Assembly (NCBI RefSeq): GCF_023856365.1
Contig: NC_064533.1
Span: forward strand, 30,102,618 to 30,166,617
Direction of reading: 5' to 3'
Length of the DNA: 64,000 nt
Source of the DNA: Brienomyrus brachyistius
Taxonomy: Eukaryota; Chordata; Actinopteri; Osteoglossiformes; Mormyridae
Below, one piece after another: positions 21,258 through 33,885 of the stretch. Numbering within the stretch: the first letter of the stretch is position 1; each line of letters opens with the position of its first letter. The notes under the pieces are model-generated. The model had not been told where the DNA came from and searched no databases. It was given only the letters and a program-made list of their open reading frames with translations. The position numbers and the translations under genes were made by a program.

Positions 21258-21884
21258 ATTCCATGTTTTTGTTTTAATTTTGTGTAAATAATACCTATGC
21301 TCTGTGACTACCGCAAACATGTTGATTTTTACATGCATAGTAATGTCAGAATGTTAGTAAAACCAGAATGATACAGTATTTGGTCCTTGGGTACGATGCA
21401 GAGGAATATCAATCCAGCACCTGTTGTCTATTCAGCATCACTTTTCATGACCAATCTCAACTGTTGTGACTAAACAGCATTGAACAGGGCAGTCGGCACT
21501 AAGAAGTACTGAAGAAAAAATACTTATAATCCAAAAGTCGCTGGAAAGAATCTGGCTTTTGTAATTGTGGAAAAGACATTTAACCTACATTCTCTCAATA
21601 ATTATTATGCTGTACTGTATAAATATAATGTAAAAAAGGAAGATATTCAAATGGATTTGAATGAAGTTGTCTGTGGAGCTCTGCTATTGAGAGCTCGGAT
21701 CACTAGTTGATAGAACATCAGACTTTCAATCTAATGGTCCAGAGTCCCTGTTCAGGCAGCGATCCCCTTTTGAAGTCTGTCGAAAAACAGCTGCTTGTAT
21801 CTTGTTACTCTGAAAAAACCCAGGTGCTGAAAAATTCACTACATGACGTGGGAACTTTACCAGTGTTTAAGTAATTTTTGGCTC
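21258..21884. other. no gene seen
   Basis: Unique-looking AT-rich DNA. 21720-21790 resembles the head of a tRNA-derived repeat (ACTTTCAATCTAATGGTCC), but too weakly to call. Confidence 0.4.
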
Positions 21885-22245
21885 AGTAGGTTAGGGTGCT
21901 GTGCCTATGATGAGAGCATCACCAGTTCAAAGCACTGTCAGCACGCTCTGACCCTGCTCTCTCAAAGATGTACGTCACTTTGAATAAATGTAAATGACAC
22001 AATTAATCACTGAGCATCTGGCAGAAGCATTGGTGCCATATTCCTAAATTTTTTTTGTAGTGACTTTGCAGTTTGCCGGTTCAAATCCCACGGTCGACAA
22101 AGTAGTCGCATCACCGTTGGGCTCTTAACCCTGAAACACTCTAGGAAATAGCTAACCTTGTACTCTGACCCCAAACTCATATCTTGTATATCTGCACGTC
22201 TCAAAGGAGATCAAGGTGGGATATGTGCAAACTAAAGAACTCCTT
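21885..22245 (+). mobile_element. tRNA-derived SINE-like repeats, degenerate
   Basis: GGCTCAGTAGGTTAGGGTGC with AGTTCAAAGC resembles A and B boxes of pol III promoters. A second head-like block, GCCGGTTCAAATCCCACGG (22076-22094), is followed by GGGCTCTTAACCCTGAA and TACTCTGACCCCAAACTC, as in fish SINEs. Probably two old copies. Confidence 0.45.
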
Positions 22246-22429
22246 TGTACCTGTACTCATACAAATGGCTAATAACTCCCCTTTTCATTTATGAAATATT
22301 TTGGCTTGATGATTTAAAGTCACTGATGGGTCCTTAACTGCAACTCGCACAGGGACACCGTGAGCTGCTGCTCTCTGATCTGCACTTAAATAAGTAAATA
22401 AGTAAATACAATGTAAATATAGTATTCAG

Positions 22430-22476
22430 TATATCCATTCATTCATCTTCTGACCGCTTATCATGGTCAGAACCAT
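22430..22476 (-). mobile_element. SINE 3'-tail fragment
   Basis: CCATTCATTCATCTTCTGAC then CGCTTATCATGGTCAG matches the tail of the ATCC-tail SINE. Confidence 0.7.
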
Positions 22477-23904
22477 TGGGCGTTCGGTACATGTGAACCG
22501 CAAATCAACATTTCAGTGGTCGGATGCAAGATATTTAGCACGGCACATTGGCAAATGCCAGCTAGATAAGGAAACAGATGAAAGAAAACCAGGGGCTGCA
22601 ATTATCAAAACTGAAATTAAACAATGGAGTCACCATGTAGCTGTGAGACAGCCAGGAGCTACTCCATGCTACACTTTCTTTCCCTCGGGGGCAGATATCT
22701 AATCTAACTCCCAATGGCAAGAATAAATGGCTTTAGATATGGCAAAGCATAACAGGCCTAGTCTGAGTCAGTAGTGACTCAGGAAATGACATCATGCGTG
22801 TACAAAGCAGCCGGCCTCTGCCTGTCTGTTCCCTGTATCAAATCCGCATTGCCATTAATTGACATCGAAAACACTGTTGCAGTCGGGACTTGCTCAGTAC
22901 GTTTTTGTATGTCTGTGGTGTTTTTAAGGTATTATTTGCTAGGCTGAGATTCACTGTGTACAGTTAGACCCTTCCTGTGATGCAGTTTGTATAATTATAA
23001 AATAATGCATGTGTATTTGAAGTGATCTATAAAACATCCTCTCTACCTCTCTGGCCATCAGGTTCGCAAAACTGGTAGAGACATACCTAAAAATCTTCCT
23101 CCTATGGTCTGTAATATGAATATATTCTTTTTTTTTGCAATATAAATAAGAAAGACTAAACTAAGACCTAAAGTACATACAATAGCAATTTATTTTCAAT
23201 ATTTATAGACCCAGATTAAGTCATGTATTTGAAAGACCCGACAGCCTAAAGATCCTGAGAAAAAAATCTTAATAAGGTGTAATTAACATGTAATTAATCA
23301 ATTTCATTACTGATAAACACTATTGCAGATTGCTTGTCACTGCATTTGTTCATTTATGGATGCGTATTTCATATCGATCGTGTGATTCCGAGATGTTGAA
23401 GCATGAAAGAAAGTGTTTACGGGAAGGTTTACCTTTTCCCTGCAATTCTTCCAGATGTTATCGCGTATTGCAAGCAGCCATCGGGAACATTTAGAGAAAA
23501 GCCCTTTACACGGGCCTTAGTCTGCTCGTGACACCTGCATTTTTCCGGCATATGTTGTTTTCCTTGGGCAGCGTGTGTTTGCGTTTTTTGGGCGGTGTGC
23601 TGTAACTCTGGCCTGGTGGTCCGTCGGACCTCCCTACACCAGAGTGACAGCTGCTGTGCGTGGGCACACAGGCCCATCTCATGCGGCGCGGCGTGCGTGT
23701 AAGTGCTCACGCCAGGGCCTGTGATCTCACCTGAGTGGAGGGCTTCCATCTGTTGGACCAACAAACTCTGGAAGCGTGCAGAGGAATTTAAGCTCATTGT
23801 GTCTGCAATCTCAGATGTGATTCCAAACGGTCTCCTGCTGAACTACATATTCTGCTGTGACGGAAAGCGGAGGTGAAACCGGGATATGAGAAGAACGTAC
23901 TTCA
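22477..23904. other. no gene seen; possible conserved non-coding DNA
   Basis: Repeat-free, unique-looking sequence. 22480-22870 has a balanced composition and ATTA-type words and is a candidate for a conserved element. The 122-codon minus frame at 23429-23797 lacks recognisable domains and lies in GC-richer DNA; I do not call it. Confidence 0.35.
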
Positions 23905-24172
23905 GCACTAGATGGATTTATGAAAGGAAAATGATCATCTGTGTTCCAGCTACTTATCCTGGTCAAGTATCTCAAATGGCCTGGAGCACATTGGGGGCCC
24001 AGGATAGAACCCGGGATGCCAGTCCATCGCAGGACACCATCTGTGGGTTAGTATAGATATCAGCTGCAGCGGGAAACCCATAAAACAGAGGCAGGACATG
24101 AAAACTCCACACACACACAACAGGAGTGAGACTCACTGGAGGTGTGAGGCAACAGTGCAGCCCACTGAGCCC
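23905..24172 (-). mobile_element. tRNA-derived SINE
   Basis: CTACTTATCCTGGTCAAGTA, GATGCCAGTCCATCGCAGGA, ACATGAAAACTCCACACAC and GTGAGGCAACAGTGCAGCCC give tail, body and reversed head in order. A C-run of about 24 (24170-24193) follows the head. Confidence 0.85.
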
Positions 24173-24193
24173 CCCCCCCCCCCCCCCCCCCCC

Positions 24194-25014
24194 TCAAAAG
24201 GAAAGCATCGTTATTTTCCACAGCACCGTCAGGTAGACTGGATTTATCGCTCTTTAATTTAGAACAGATTACACACAATGAAAATAATTCCATTCTCATG
24301 AGATTTTTTGTTCCTAGGAGAAAACATTAAGAGCCTATATATGTTAATATAAACCAATAATTAAGAAATTATATTTAGGAAATCTCTCTTTAATATGAGG
24401 ATCCCTTTGCTCCATTGCACAGGAAAGCTATTACTTTTAGAAATCTATTGCTTTGGGAAAGGTAAACCCCCTTTAATTTTAAAAACAAGCGATTGAGTGA
24501 TTATGAGTCACCTTGTGTTTTATTTGAATGGGTTATTTCAGGTCACAGTATTACTGAGAGTAAATATGTTTAGGACCTGAAACACTGGCACGTCTTAGAT
24601 GTTCTTGTTTGTGTTCAGTCTGCATTTCTGCTTGTATTGGTCACCAGTCCAGCTGTATTGCTCCAATACGTAGTTATTGTAGATTCCATATATCTACGTT
24701 GTATCTGATGCATCCTTAGTATAATTTTAGCCCACGTTCCTGCCATTAGTTTTATTCCGAGAATTGGTTGGATCACACAGACCATAACTCCTTATTTAAA
24801 TTAATATTTTCACAGCCGTCCTTTAGCTATGCTAATAATTAATCCTGACAAATCAGTAAAATTCCACTTAGAAAAATGAGTAACCTAATTATAATTATTA
24901 AATTAAAAGAAGAAATCCAGTTTGCGTTCATGCTATATTAAAGCACAAGTTATCCCATTCATTTTACAGTTACAATAATATTTATGCAATATACATTCAC
25001 TCATCAACATGCTT
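24194..25014. other. no gene seen
   Basis: AT-rich unique-looking DNA (many TTTAAT and TAATTA words). No coding signal. Confidence 0.45.
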
Positions 25015-25160
25015 CTGCCATTTAGCTGCTAAGCCTGTGCTTTTTCCATAAACTAACTTGCAGTTCGACCCATTAATACAGCGGGACATTTTTCTGGAGC
25101 AATCCAGGTTAAATACCTTTCCTAAGTTTAATACAGCAGGGCCCCTCCTGAGTCCTGAGA
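25015..25160 (-). mobile_element. old SINE-like fragment
   Basis: TGCTTCTGCCATTTAGCTGC, GGAGCAATCCAGGTTAAATA and CCTTTCCTAAGTTTAATACA parallel 15540-15705. Confidence 0.45.
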
Positions 25161-25688
25161 CTCAGAAATATAGTTGACATGTTACCACCCTGAGTTAAGG
25201 CCGAAGCTGTTAATGTGACAAAAAAAAAAGACTGGGTTTGACTCCTTCTGCAGCCACCCCCGCCTCCAGCTGATGTGGTACAGCCCAGGCATTACTGACC
25301 GAGGCCAGTGGAAGCAAGTCATCAAAAGTACACCAAGAGCTCGTCTGCCCTCAATTATGGTCTGGGGGTAGGCAGTGTCTCAGACAGACCCCATGCGGAT
25401 AGACCACAAGGATTTCCCTTCAGACCAAAGACCAGGACTTGGGCTGGCAGTGGTTTGCTTCTCGGTTATCCTTATGTGTGACCTCACTCAAGTATTTGGA
25501 CTGGAAGAAAAAAGACCTACGAGTCTCGGTCAGCTTTATTTGCGAATTTATAGATATCTATAAAACTGGCAATGTTCGGTCGAAATGGCAGTTCTGTTGC
25601 ATACACTTGCTGCCATGCATAATCCAAGCTTGCCTCTCGAAAATCCTATCATGAAAAACCAAACGGTGAGATACTTTCTCAATCTTAC
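25161..25688. other. unique DNA next to candidate exon
   Basis: No repeats recognised. A plus-strand acceptor-like TTTCCCTTCAG at about 25418-25428 precedes a short open stretch (TKDQDLGWQWFAS), but no donor or domain supports it. Confidence 0.3.
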
Positions 25689-25755
25689 TTTGTAATACTC
25701 CGATGGTCTTTGATGTTGATCCAGATGAACAGCAAGTCTTTGTGGATGTCTGCCT
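25689..25755 (-). CDS. candidate host exon (tentative)
   Basis: On the minus strand a pyrimidine-rich tract ending CACTTTCCCCTTCAG abuts 25755, and the segment ends at 25689 before GTAAGATT, a good donor. The 67-nt interval reads ADIHKDLLFIW...KDHRSIT in one frame, a sequence with ordinary protein-like composition in a repeat-free area. If the donor is ignored, the same frame adds Lys and stops at TAA, so it could instead be a terminal exon. I do not recognise the protein family, and 67 nt is short enough for chance. Confidence 0.25.
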
Positions 25756-26299
25756 CTGAAGGGGAAAGTGCCTAAAAGAGTGTTAATAGCTGTTTAGGGG
25801 GACACAAACCCAGCAAACATCCTCAGAACCAGTTCAATGCAAATCCTCCAAAATGATATCAGTGTGAGGTATGTGCATCCTGTCTGTGATGTACCAGCTC
25901 TGAAAAAAGCTCCACGTTACAGTTTTATGACAGGAAGCACACAAAGTGATCACATCAGGTTTACCTTCTATGACATTTTAGCTTTTATCTGTAAGACAGA
26001 GTAAAGCTCAGTGCGGACGGGAGGTTGTTGTCCCACCTTTAAAGATTTAACATTCCTTGAAACCTGAATTTCACTTTCCAATTAGGTGCCAGAAGCCTGT
26101 AATTGAAAACTAACTCACAGACATAATACTTATTGACGGCCCTGGTTGTGTGGGTGGCCCTCCTTTCATGTGAGATAGTTATTAGACAGTCACAACTGTG
26201 CCATTTAGCGGGTATCAGAATTAAATATCAAAGCTTTCAAATATCTACTAGAGGATAAAAAATACACATTCTTCTGGATGAGTCGCCTCAACAGAACTG
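25756..26299. other. no gene seen
   Basis: Unique-looking sequence; nothing recognised beyond the acceptor-like tract next to the candidate exon. Confidence 0.4.
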
Positions 26300-26540
26300 A
26301 GACGTCCAGCTGCTTATCCTCTTGCTGGAGATTCCTGAAGCCTATCCCAGAAGGCAAGGCAGGTGTGCACCCTGAGTGGGATTCCAGTCCGTGCGAAACG
26401 TACATACAATCACATTACATGGGGCAATTTAAAAATGCCAATTAGCCAACTACACATCTTTAGATTGTGGGAGAAAACCTGGGCAAACTCCACACACTGG
26501 AGGTGTCAGGTGCTACGTACTGAGCCACCATGCTACCCAG
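26300..26540 (-). mobile_element. tRNA-derived SINE, degenerate
   Basis: CTGCTTATCCTCTTGCTGGA, CCTATCCCAGAAGGCAAGGC, AATTTAAAAATGCCAATTAG, TTAGATTGTGGGAGAAAACC and GTACTGAGCCACCATGCTAC match the family from tail to reversed head. Confidence 0.85.
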
Positions 26541-29439
26541 TAAAACTCATTCCCCTACTCTTAGATTTAACCCCCCAACCTTCTGATTATGTCGGTGTCA
26601 TGATAGCTCTTCCCTCATACGTTCCATCCAATTAGCTGTTGTCTAGAAATCATTGCTCTTAGTGGAGCTCTAGCACATATGGTGCCACGTCACTGAAAGT
26701 AGGTTCTATTTATAAAGTCTGGTTTGACTCCGCCCACTACTGGATAACACATCATACAGCTAATCAGACAAGAGAAAACAGGATCTACTAAATCAATAGG
26801 GCGGCCCTTTCTGAGGCACTATTGCTTTGAATTCTATTACATGGGACGATTTTATAACAGAAGATGCTTTTTTAACAAATACATTTTTTTTAAGAATAAA
26901 GCAGAACAAAAAATATAAAAAAAGACCAAAACACTTAAGTGCTGTGTTTAGGTTTTCCTTAATTCCATTTCTAATTTACAAATTTATTTTTTCCCAGCAC
27001 ACATGTACTGAATAAGTGGTTGGAAGATGTATGAACATTAATTTGATGTATTTCTATGCTATATATTTCATGCTCATGCGTTAAATATCGACCTTGCCAG
27101 GTTGTTGGCTAACTAACCATCAGCCCCACACTCCTTAAGCCACCACTGTCTCTGATTCAGACAGACACTCTGCACACACAGAAACCTGCATGTTTTTCTT
27201 CTCTCCTGTTACAATAGAAACCCACCATTTTCCTCTGATCATCTGGGTAACTGCCTGAGTCACAGGACCATTCGGGAGCTTGATTTCTGACTCCTCAGAC
27301 TGCCTCCTATGTGGTCCGCCTACAGTGGTAGTGGTGTGAGCGGGGGGGGGGGGGGGGACTTTGAAACCTTGAAAAAGGAAGATGTCTCACACAAAAAGAA
27401 AAACAATTACACCCATGGGGGGCTACACGGTGCACAGCGCCAGCCCTCCAACACGATGGCTGATGAAAGCTAAGTAATACTGTAATATTGTGAGAAGTTG
27501 GTTAGTCCGTACGTGTACGGTGTTGGCAGGAGATGAATCCACAGCAAGGATAATCCAAATGCACGCCCGCCAGGGCCACCAGACTTGTTTTCTGTACGAT
27601 TGTGGCTTTTTAACAGTTTGAACCCAACAGGCTACACACAGCGTTTTGTCTCGGCTTTTTATTCCCCTTGTAAAGCCGGGAGGAGCGGAGCGGGCAGGGC
27701 TGCCGCCATTTGGGCAGCGCCGCCCACGCTCGCAGCCCGTCGGGTCCCAGGCCGAGCCCAGCGTATAAGGCTGGGCTTTCATAACCTGTGCCGGCGATGC
27801 ACGAGCGTGGGGGAATCGGGTTTTAACAGTTTGTTTTTCAAAGGTTGCAAATAAGGCAGCACTGATTCAAGGCCCTGCACCCCCAGCCCCCCAGCCCTGC
27901 TCTCCCGCGGGGCCCGGCCCATGTGGGTGGCTCTGGAAACGCTGACCAAAGCCCAGTGGCCACACGATGCAGGCGGATCGGCCAGAGGGAAAGCGTCCCC
28001 AGCACCTCGGCCGTGTGCCGCCCCTCTGGAGGGGAGATGAGGCTCCTCATTGGCCGTTCACCGGAGGGCGTGGCATAGAATCCATCACTGTCGGCTGTTT
28101 ATGGGTTATGGGGGGAAAATGTTTTGTGTTTATTTTTACAGCCCGGCGTGGGTGCCACAAACCGCAGATAGCACCGCTAAGACTAGGAAGGCTGGTGTCT
28201 CCTGCCTTAGCCTCATCTATTAGTTTGCTTGTTAAGTCAAAAATGACCTCAGACTCAGGCCCTAAATGATTTATTATAGTATTTATTAAAACAATTTGGC
28301 TTCGGTCTTTGGGAACAAATGAGGCAGTTTGCATCTTCTTAAAAATGTCTGCCTGAGGTCCAAGTCAGAGGAGTAGAAGGCACATGACAGCCCTGATTTA
28401 AGGGTTTGCTTGCTGAAACGTGGTCCAGTCCTCATCTCTGAATGGGGCCTTGGCTTGACATGTGCGTTTATTAGCTCAAGAGATACAATTTTCCCAGACA
28501 TTGCAAAGGATGTGTCCAGGATCCCAGAGCCCAAAGAGGGACAGAGTGATTTCAGCCAGATCATGAAATCAGCCAAACTTCTGTTTATTATCTTCCTTGA
28601 AGTAGAAAGATTTATGATACTACCTGATAATATTGTATGTTTCAGATATATCGTTGACTTCACCTTCTAACTGCTTATACTGATCAGGGGTAGGAGCCTA
28701 TCCTTTCCAGCACAGGGCATAAGAATGGGGTGCAGCCTTGTTGGGATATAATTGATTTTGTGTGATTCTCCTCTTCGCTATATATAATAGTAAATAAATT
28801 CTCTTATCATTTTGCATCTGAAGTTTGAGAAAGAAGATTAAGTGAATACAGTGTCTTTCTTAACCAAACACATCATTCCATCATTGGGACCCATATAACA
28901 ACGTCATGTTATTTCAGGATATAAATATGGAAATGGTGCTGCTATTTGGTCTAAGAAATCGTGAAAGGTCAAATTCAGGTTAAGCTCAAGGTCAGGAGGT
29001 TTTCACTCCTTTGACTTCAGTCAGTCTCCCTAAGTCAAAGAGGTCACTATGTTCTGGTGCCTAGGGATGTTTTTTCTGGAAGAGATGAAGACATGAGCCT
29101 TGCTACTTGACCCCCTTGACCCTCTTCACAGCTTTGCACATGCTGGCAGACTCCTGGCCATTTGCGTGTGACCCTAGGTTTTCCACGCCTGGGAAAAGGG
29201 GAGCTCCTGTTCCGGGATTTACGATCTCCGAATCCATGATCCCTAAATCACCAATTTCAGTGAGATGGGCGGCCAAACCGCGCAGAGCGGCATTGTAATT
29301 AAACAGGAACGCTCGAAACGAAAACAAATTAATCCTTCTCCTGGCCAGGGTAGGCTTGTCTTCTCCTGGCAGGGCAGGGGGGGGGACTTTCTCAGGCACA
29401 CTTCAGATCATATTACTCAGAGAGATCATATACTGCACC
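26541..29439. other. unique DNA, GC-rich island, possible conserved elements
   Basis: A G-run lies at 27341-27357. 27660-28060 is GC-rich with several CpGs but has no recognised coding. 28190-28660 and 29040-29340 are repeat-free, balanced in composition and rich in words such as ATTTATTAAAACAATTTGG and CATTGTAATTAAACAGG; they are reasonable conserved-non-coding candidates. No gene is supported. Confidence 0.35.
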
Positions 29440-31075
29440 CACACACAGGCTTTGGGGCCCGCATTTCGGTTTAGGGACCGTACACCACTCCCACACACAA
29501 GCTTTGGGGCCCGCATTTCGGTTTAGGGACCATACACCACTCCCACCACAAGCTTTGGGGCCCGCATTGGGATTTAGGGACCGTACACCACTCCCACACA
29601 CAAGCTTTGGGGTCCACATTGGGATTTAGGGACCGTACACCACTCCCACACACAAGCTTTGGGGTCCACATTGGGATTTAGGGACCGTACACCACTCCCA
29701 CACACAAGCTTTGGGGTCCACATTGGGATTTAGGGACCGTACACCACTCTCACACACAAGCTTTGGGGCCCGCATTATGGTTTAGGGACCGTACACCGGT
29801 CCCACACACAAGGTTTGGGGCCCACATTGGGGTTTAGGGACCGTACACCATTCCCACGCACAAGCTTTGGGGCCCACATTGGGGTTTAGGGACCGTACAC
29901 CGCTCCCACACACAAGCTTTGGGGCCCATATTGGGGTTTAGGGACTGTACACCACTCCCACACACAAGCTTTGGGGCCCGCATTACGGTTTAGGGGCCGT
30001 ACACCACTCCCACACACACAAGCTTTGGGGCCCAGATTGGGGTTTAGGGACCGTACACCGCTCCCACACACAAGCTTTGGGGCCCATATTGGGGTTTAGG
30101 GACTGTACACCACTCCCACACACAAGCTTTGGGGCCCGCATTACGGTTTAGGGGCCGTACACCGCTCCCACACACACAAGCTTTGGGGCCCAGATTGGGG
30201 TTTAGGGACCGTACACCGCTCCCACACACAAGCTTTGGGGCCCAGATTGGGGTTTAGGGACCGTACACCGCTCCCACACACAAGCTTTGGGGCCCATATT
30301 GGGGTTTAGGGACTGTACACCGCTCCCACACACAAGCTTTGAGGCCTGCATTATGGTTTAGGGACCGTACACCACTCCCACACACAAGCTTTGGGGTCCA
30401 CATTGGAGTTTAGGGACCGTACACCGCTCCCACACACAGGCTTTGGGGCCCGCATTTCGGTTTAGGGACCGTATACCACTCCCACACACAAGCTTTGGGG
30501 CCCGCATTTCGGTTTAGGGACCATACACCACTCCCACCACAAGCTTTGGGGCCCGCATTTCGGTTTAGGGACCGTACACCACTCCCACACACAAGCTTTG
30601 GGGCCCACATTGGGATTTAGGGACCGTACACCACTCCCACACACAAGCTTTGGGGTCCACATTGGGATTTAGGGACCGTACACCACTCCCACACACAAGC
30701 TTTGGGGCCCGCATTATGGTTTAGGGACCGTACTTCGGTCCCACACACAAGCTTTGGGGCCCACATTGGGGTTTAGGGACCGTACACCATTCCCACGCAC
30801 AAGCTTTGGGGCTCACATTGGGGTTGAGAGACTGTACACTGCTCCCACACACAAGCTTTGAGGCCCGCATTATGGTTTAGGGACCGTACACCACTCCCAC
30901 ACACAAGATTTGGGGCCCACATTGGGGTTTAGGGACCGTACACCGCTCCCACACACAAGCTTTGGGGCCCACATTGGGGTTTAGGGACTGTACACCGCTC
31001 CCACACACAAGCTTTGAGGCCCGCATTATGGTTTAGGGACCGTACACCACTCCCACACACAAGATTTGAGACCTA
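29440..31075. repeat. 52-bp minisatellite with higher-order repeats
   Basis: About 31 tandem units of 52 bp: CCGTACACCACTCCCACACA, CAAGCTTTGGGGCCC, then CATTGGGGTTTAGGGA. Nearly every unit holds AAGCTT (HindIII). Variants include GCATTTCGG, GCATTATGG, GGTCCACATTGGG and CAGATTGGG, and they recur in blocks: a 158-bp three-unit block is tandemly duplicated (about 29902-30060 and 30060-30218), and the first ~430 bp recur 991 bp downstream (from about 30430). The reverse frames (PKACVWEWC repeats) are array shadows. Confidence 0.97.
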
Positions 31076-33104
31076 TTGTGGGGTAACCTTGTGAATTGCC
31101 CCTCCCCACTCATCTAATTCCCCACCCGCATTTCATATTACATGTGAGACGTGAGGTACTGAGATGTTTGTAAAGTTCTCATCTCCATCAAACTCTCCAT
31201 GAGCTTGCTGCTCATTTAGGTCCTACAGCCGCAGCTGAGGCCCAACAAGCCCATTGGGTTCTGCCAGTTTGTCCTCTCCTTTTGGCCACCCATGAGGCTC
31301 TTGTCCTGATTGAGTCTGGCACCCCTAAGCAGACCGTAGCCGCAGCAAACAGATCCAGGGGACAGCGGTCCAGCACTGGGGATCAGGACCACTTTAACCA
31401 TTATCGTGATGCAAATCAAGTGTCATTATCTCATTTGTATCGGGCTGACCAGTGTGGTCATTAAGGAAAGGGAACTACTGAAGACATATGAAATTTCTCT
31501 TTTAGGGGTCTTCAATGAATCCATACAAGACTTAATTAGCACTTAATTGGCATGCTTTTAAAACAAGTGGAGACATAGGAGCAGTCCTGAAGACATGCAA
31601 TACTGAAGACATGCGATACTGTAACGGTTCATTGTTCTATCTGCACCCCCGTAGTATGCATTCATTTTTTATGTATATTTGCCTCCGGTAAGTACAGGGA
31701 AGTATAACATTGTTTCAATCTGCTCCACTGCTCCATTCCTTCCTTTGCACAGCTACTGATGTCAGACGTCAGAAGTATTTTGAGAAATATTTTCTTTTCT
31801 TTCCCTTAAACAGATCCTTTTAGTACGCACTAGCAGGTTTTCATTGTTAAATATTGGCATTTATTCATTTGAGGCATATACAGTACAAAGTCAAGCCTGT
31901 TATAGATTGTCTACCAGGGAAAATCCTCTTTTATGTTATCGTGCTGAAACAATTATTTTAATAGCAAGCTGCTGTCTTATTTGTTCAATGATGTATTAAT
32001 GTATCTGACCAGCAATAAATTATTTTCCAAGAGTTGAACATAGTCATTATGTATTTTCAACCAAGTACGATGTAACTAAATATGCGATCAATTGTATGAT
32101 TATTTATTCACTTTAGGCGATTAATCATGATTAAGAAAGTTAATTAACTGACAACCATAGTTTGTGTGTGGATGTACTGTATATAGGTGTGTGTGTGTGT
32201 CTGATAGGATACATTATGTAATTATTTTCTCCACAGGGATGAATAACTTACTGCCATTCTATTTGAAACACTCCAGCTCTATCTGAGAAGGGTATCGCTT
32301 GGTCTTCTATCTGCTCTGTCTAGACACAGAGTGATTCCCTCTGTCCTAGTACCTTTCTGGCTGTGAGAAATGGAGAGCATCTCAACCGTCTGTCCTCCGC
32401 TTGCAGAGATTGCTGAGGACCCGGTCTTATGGACACAATGCAAGCTCTTTGCAGCTTTTTCTCAAGTTATTTTTAGCTTTTAACAGTTCTAAAGTGCTTT
32501 ATGTGGTTTAGCAGGCCTGAAAGTAAAATACTGTGTTATTAGTGTTAAAAAGTCTGAAGTCTTGTCACAAAAAAATCTTGGATATTTCAAGCTTCAATAT
32601 GCTTATTGTCTAGAAGACTTGCATTACATAATATTATGAAATGCACCGTTTACATAGCAAATGACTTTCACAGAAAACCTGTGGTTCTTCTCTGTGGTTT
32701 GAGGTTCTGGTCTAGGGTTCTGGCCCACCCACAGCCAGTACTGCACTGCTAAAAAGACCCCACTTGGCCTCCACCATTTTTAATTTTTTTATTTTTTTGA
32801 TCACTGAGAAATTTTAATTAAATTTATTTTTCACAGCTGTGCATCCAGAAATCAAATCAGGCAAAAGATATTTGCTTTCATGTTTTGCACTTTACTGACA
32901 TATAACGTCTGATTCACTTGGTTACCCCTTAATGCTTTGTTTTGAAATCCACCCTCATTATAATAAAGTGAGTCACAAATGTGGGAAACACACATCTTGC
33001 TTTCTATAAAACTTCTTTCATGTGGATAAAAGCATTGTTTCAGAATGAATGTGTAGAGAAAGGTAGCCTCATGTAAACAGAACACTTTCATGTATATATC
33101 ATTA
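31076..33104. other. no gene seen
   Basis: Unique-looking DNA, AT-rich around 31880-32160 with several ATTA words. A short (TG)n lies at 32187-32200. No coding. Confidence 0.4.
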
Positions 33105-33885
33105 TACACCTACCGCGCACTTTATTAGGAACACTATACTAACACTGGATGGGCCATCCTTTTGCTCTCAAAGCAGACTCACTTCTTCGTGGCATGGATT
33201 CCACAACATAATGGAAGTATCCCTGTGAGATTCTGGTCCATGCTGACATGATTGCATCACGCAGTTTCTGTAGATCTGCCAGCAGCACATCCTCGCTGGG
33301 AATCTCCCACTGTACCACACCCCAAATTTCTGGATTCAGATCCAGTGACTGAGAAGGACACTCAAGAACACTGAGATCATTATCACGTTCATGAAACCAG
33401 CTTCAGATGACTTTTGCTTTGGCGTATTATCATGCCGGAAGTAGCCTTTAGGAGATGTTTAAATTGTGGCTAAGAAGAGATGGACATGGTTAGCAACAGT
33501 ATTGAAATGTCAATCTAGGGATGACCGATTGGTATTAACACGCCCAAAGTTTGCCATATAAAACATTACCCACAGCATTAGACCAATAGCAGCAGCCTGG
33601 ACTGTTGATGTGAGGTAGATTAGGTCTATGGATTTATGCTGCCGACATTAAATTCTGTAGAACTGCAGTCTTTTTTTGTTTGATTTTCACACCATTCTGA
33701 GTAAACTTCAGAGATTATTCTGTTTGAAAATCCTAGTAGATCAGAAATACTGAAACCAGCCTATCTGGCATCAACAACCATATCGTAGTCAAAATCACTG
33801 AGATCACATTTTTCCCATTTTGGTGTTTGGTGCAAACATTAACAGAAACTCCTAAACTGCATCATGATTTATATGTAACCATGAC
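33105..33885 (-). mobile_element. Tc1-like transposon relic (second family)
   Basis: Begins CGCACTTTATTAGGAACACT, the terminal/3' region of a Tc1-like family distinct from 529-1776. Reverse-strand codons for the end of a transposase follow (on +, TTCTTCGTGGCATGGATTCC and CTGACATGATTGCATCACGC), then ATGAAACCAGCTTCAGATGA, and finally TTGAAAATCCTAGTAGATCA with CCAGCCTATCTGGCATCAAC from the helix-turn-helix end. A large internal portion is deleted and many frameshifts are present. The right terminal repeat is not found. Confidence 0.8.

Noticed and set aside
21885..22245. Functional tRNA genes
   Set aside because: A- and B-box-like words occur, but cloverleaf pairing and an anticodon stem are not evident; SINE heads explain them.
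23429..23797. 122-codon minus ORF as a gene
   Set aside because: Composition-driven, no domain, no splice or start context.
27660..28060. CpG-island promoter
   Set aside because: GC-rich with several CpGs, but no adjoining exon, TATA or transcript evidence.
29413..30662. Cys/Trp-rich reverse-strand peptides repeating GPKACVWEWC
   Set aside because: They are translations of the 52-bp minisatellite; frames shift with unit-length changes and no start or domain is conserved.
29440..31075. CRISPR array
   Set aside because: Units are contiguous 52-bp tandem repeats without unique spacers, in a eukaryotic genome.
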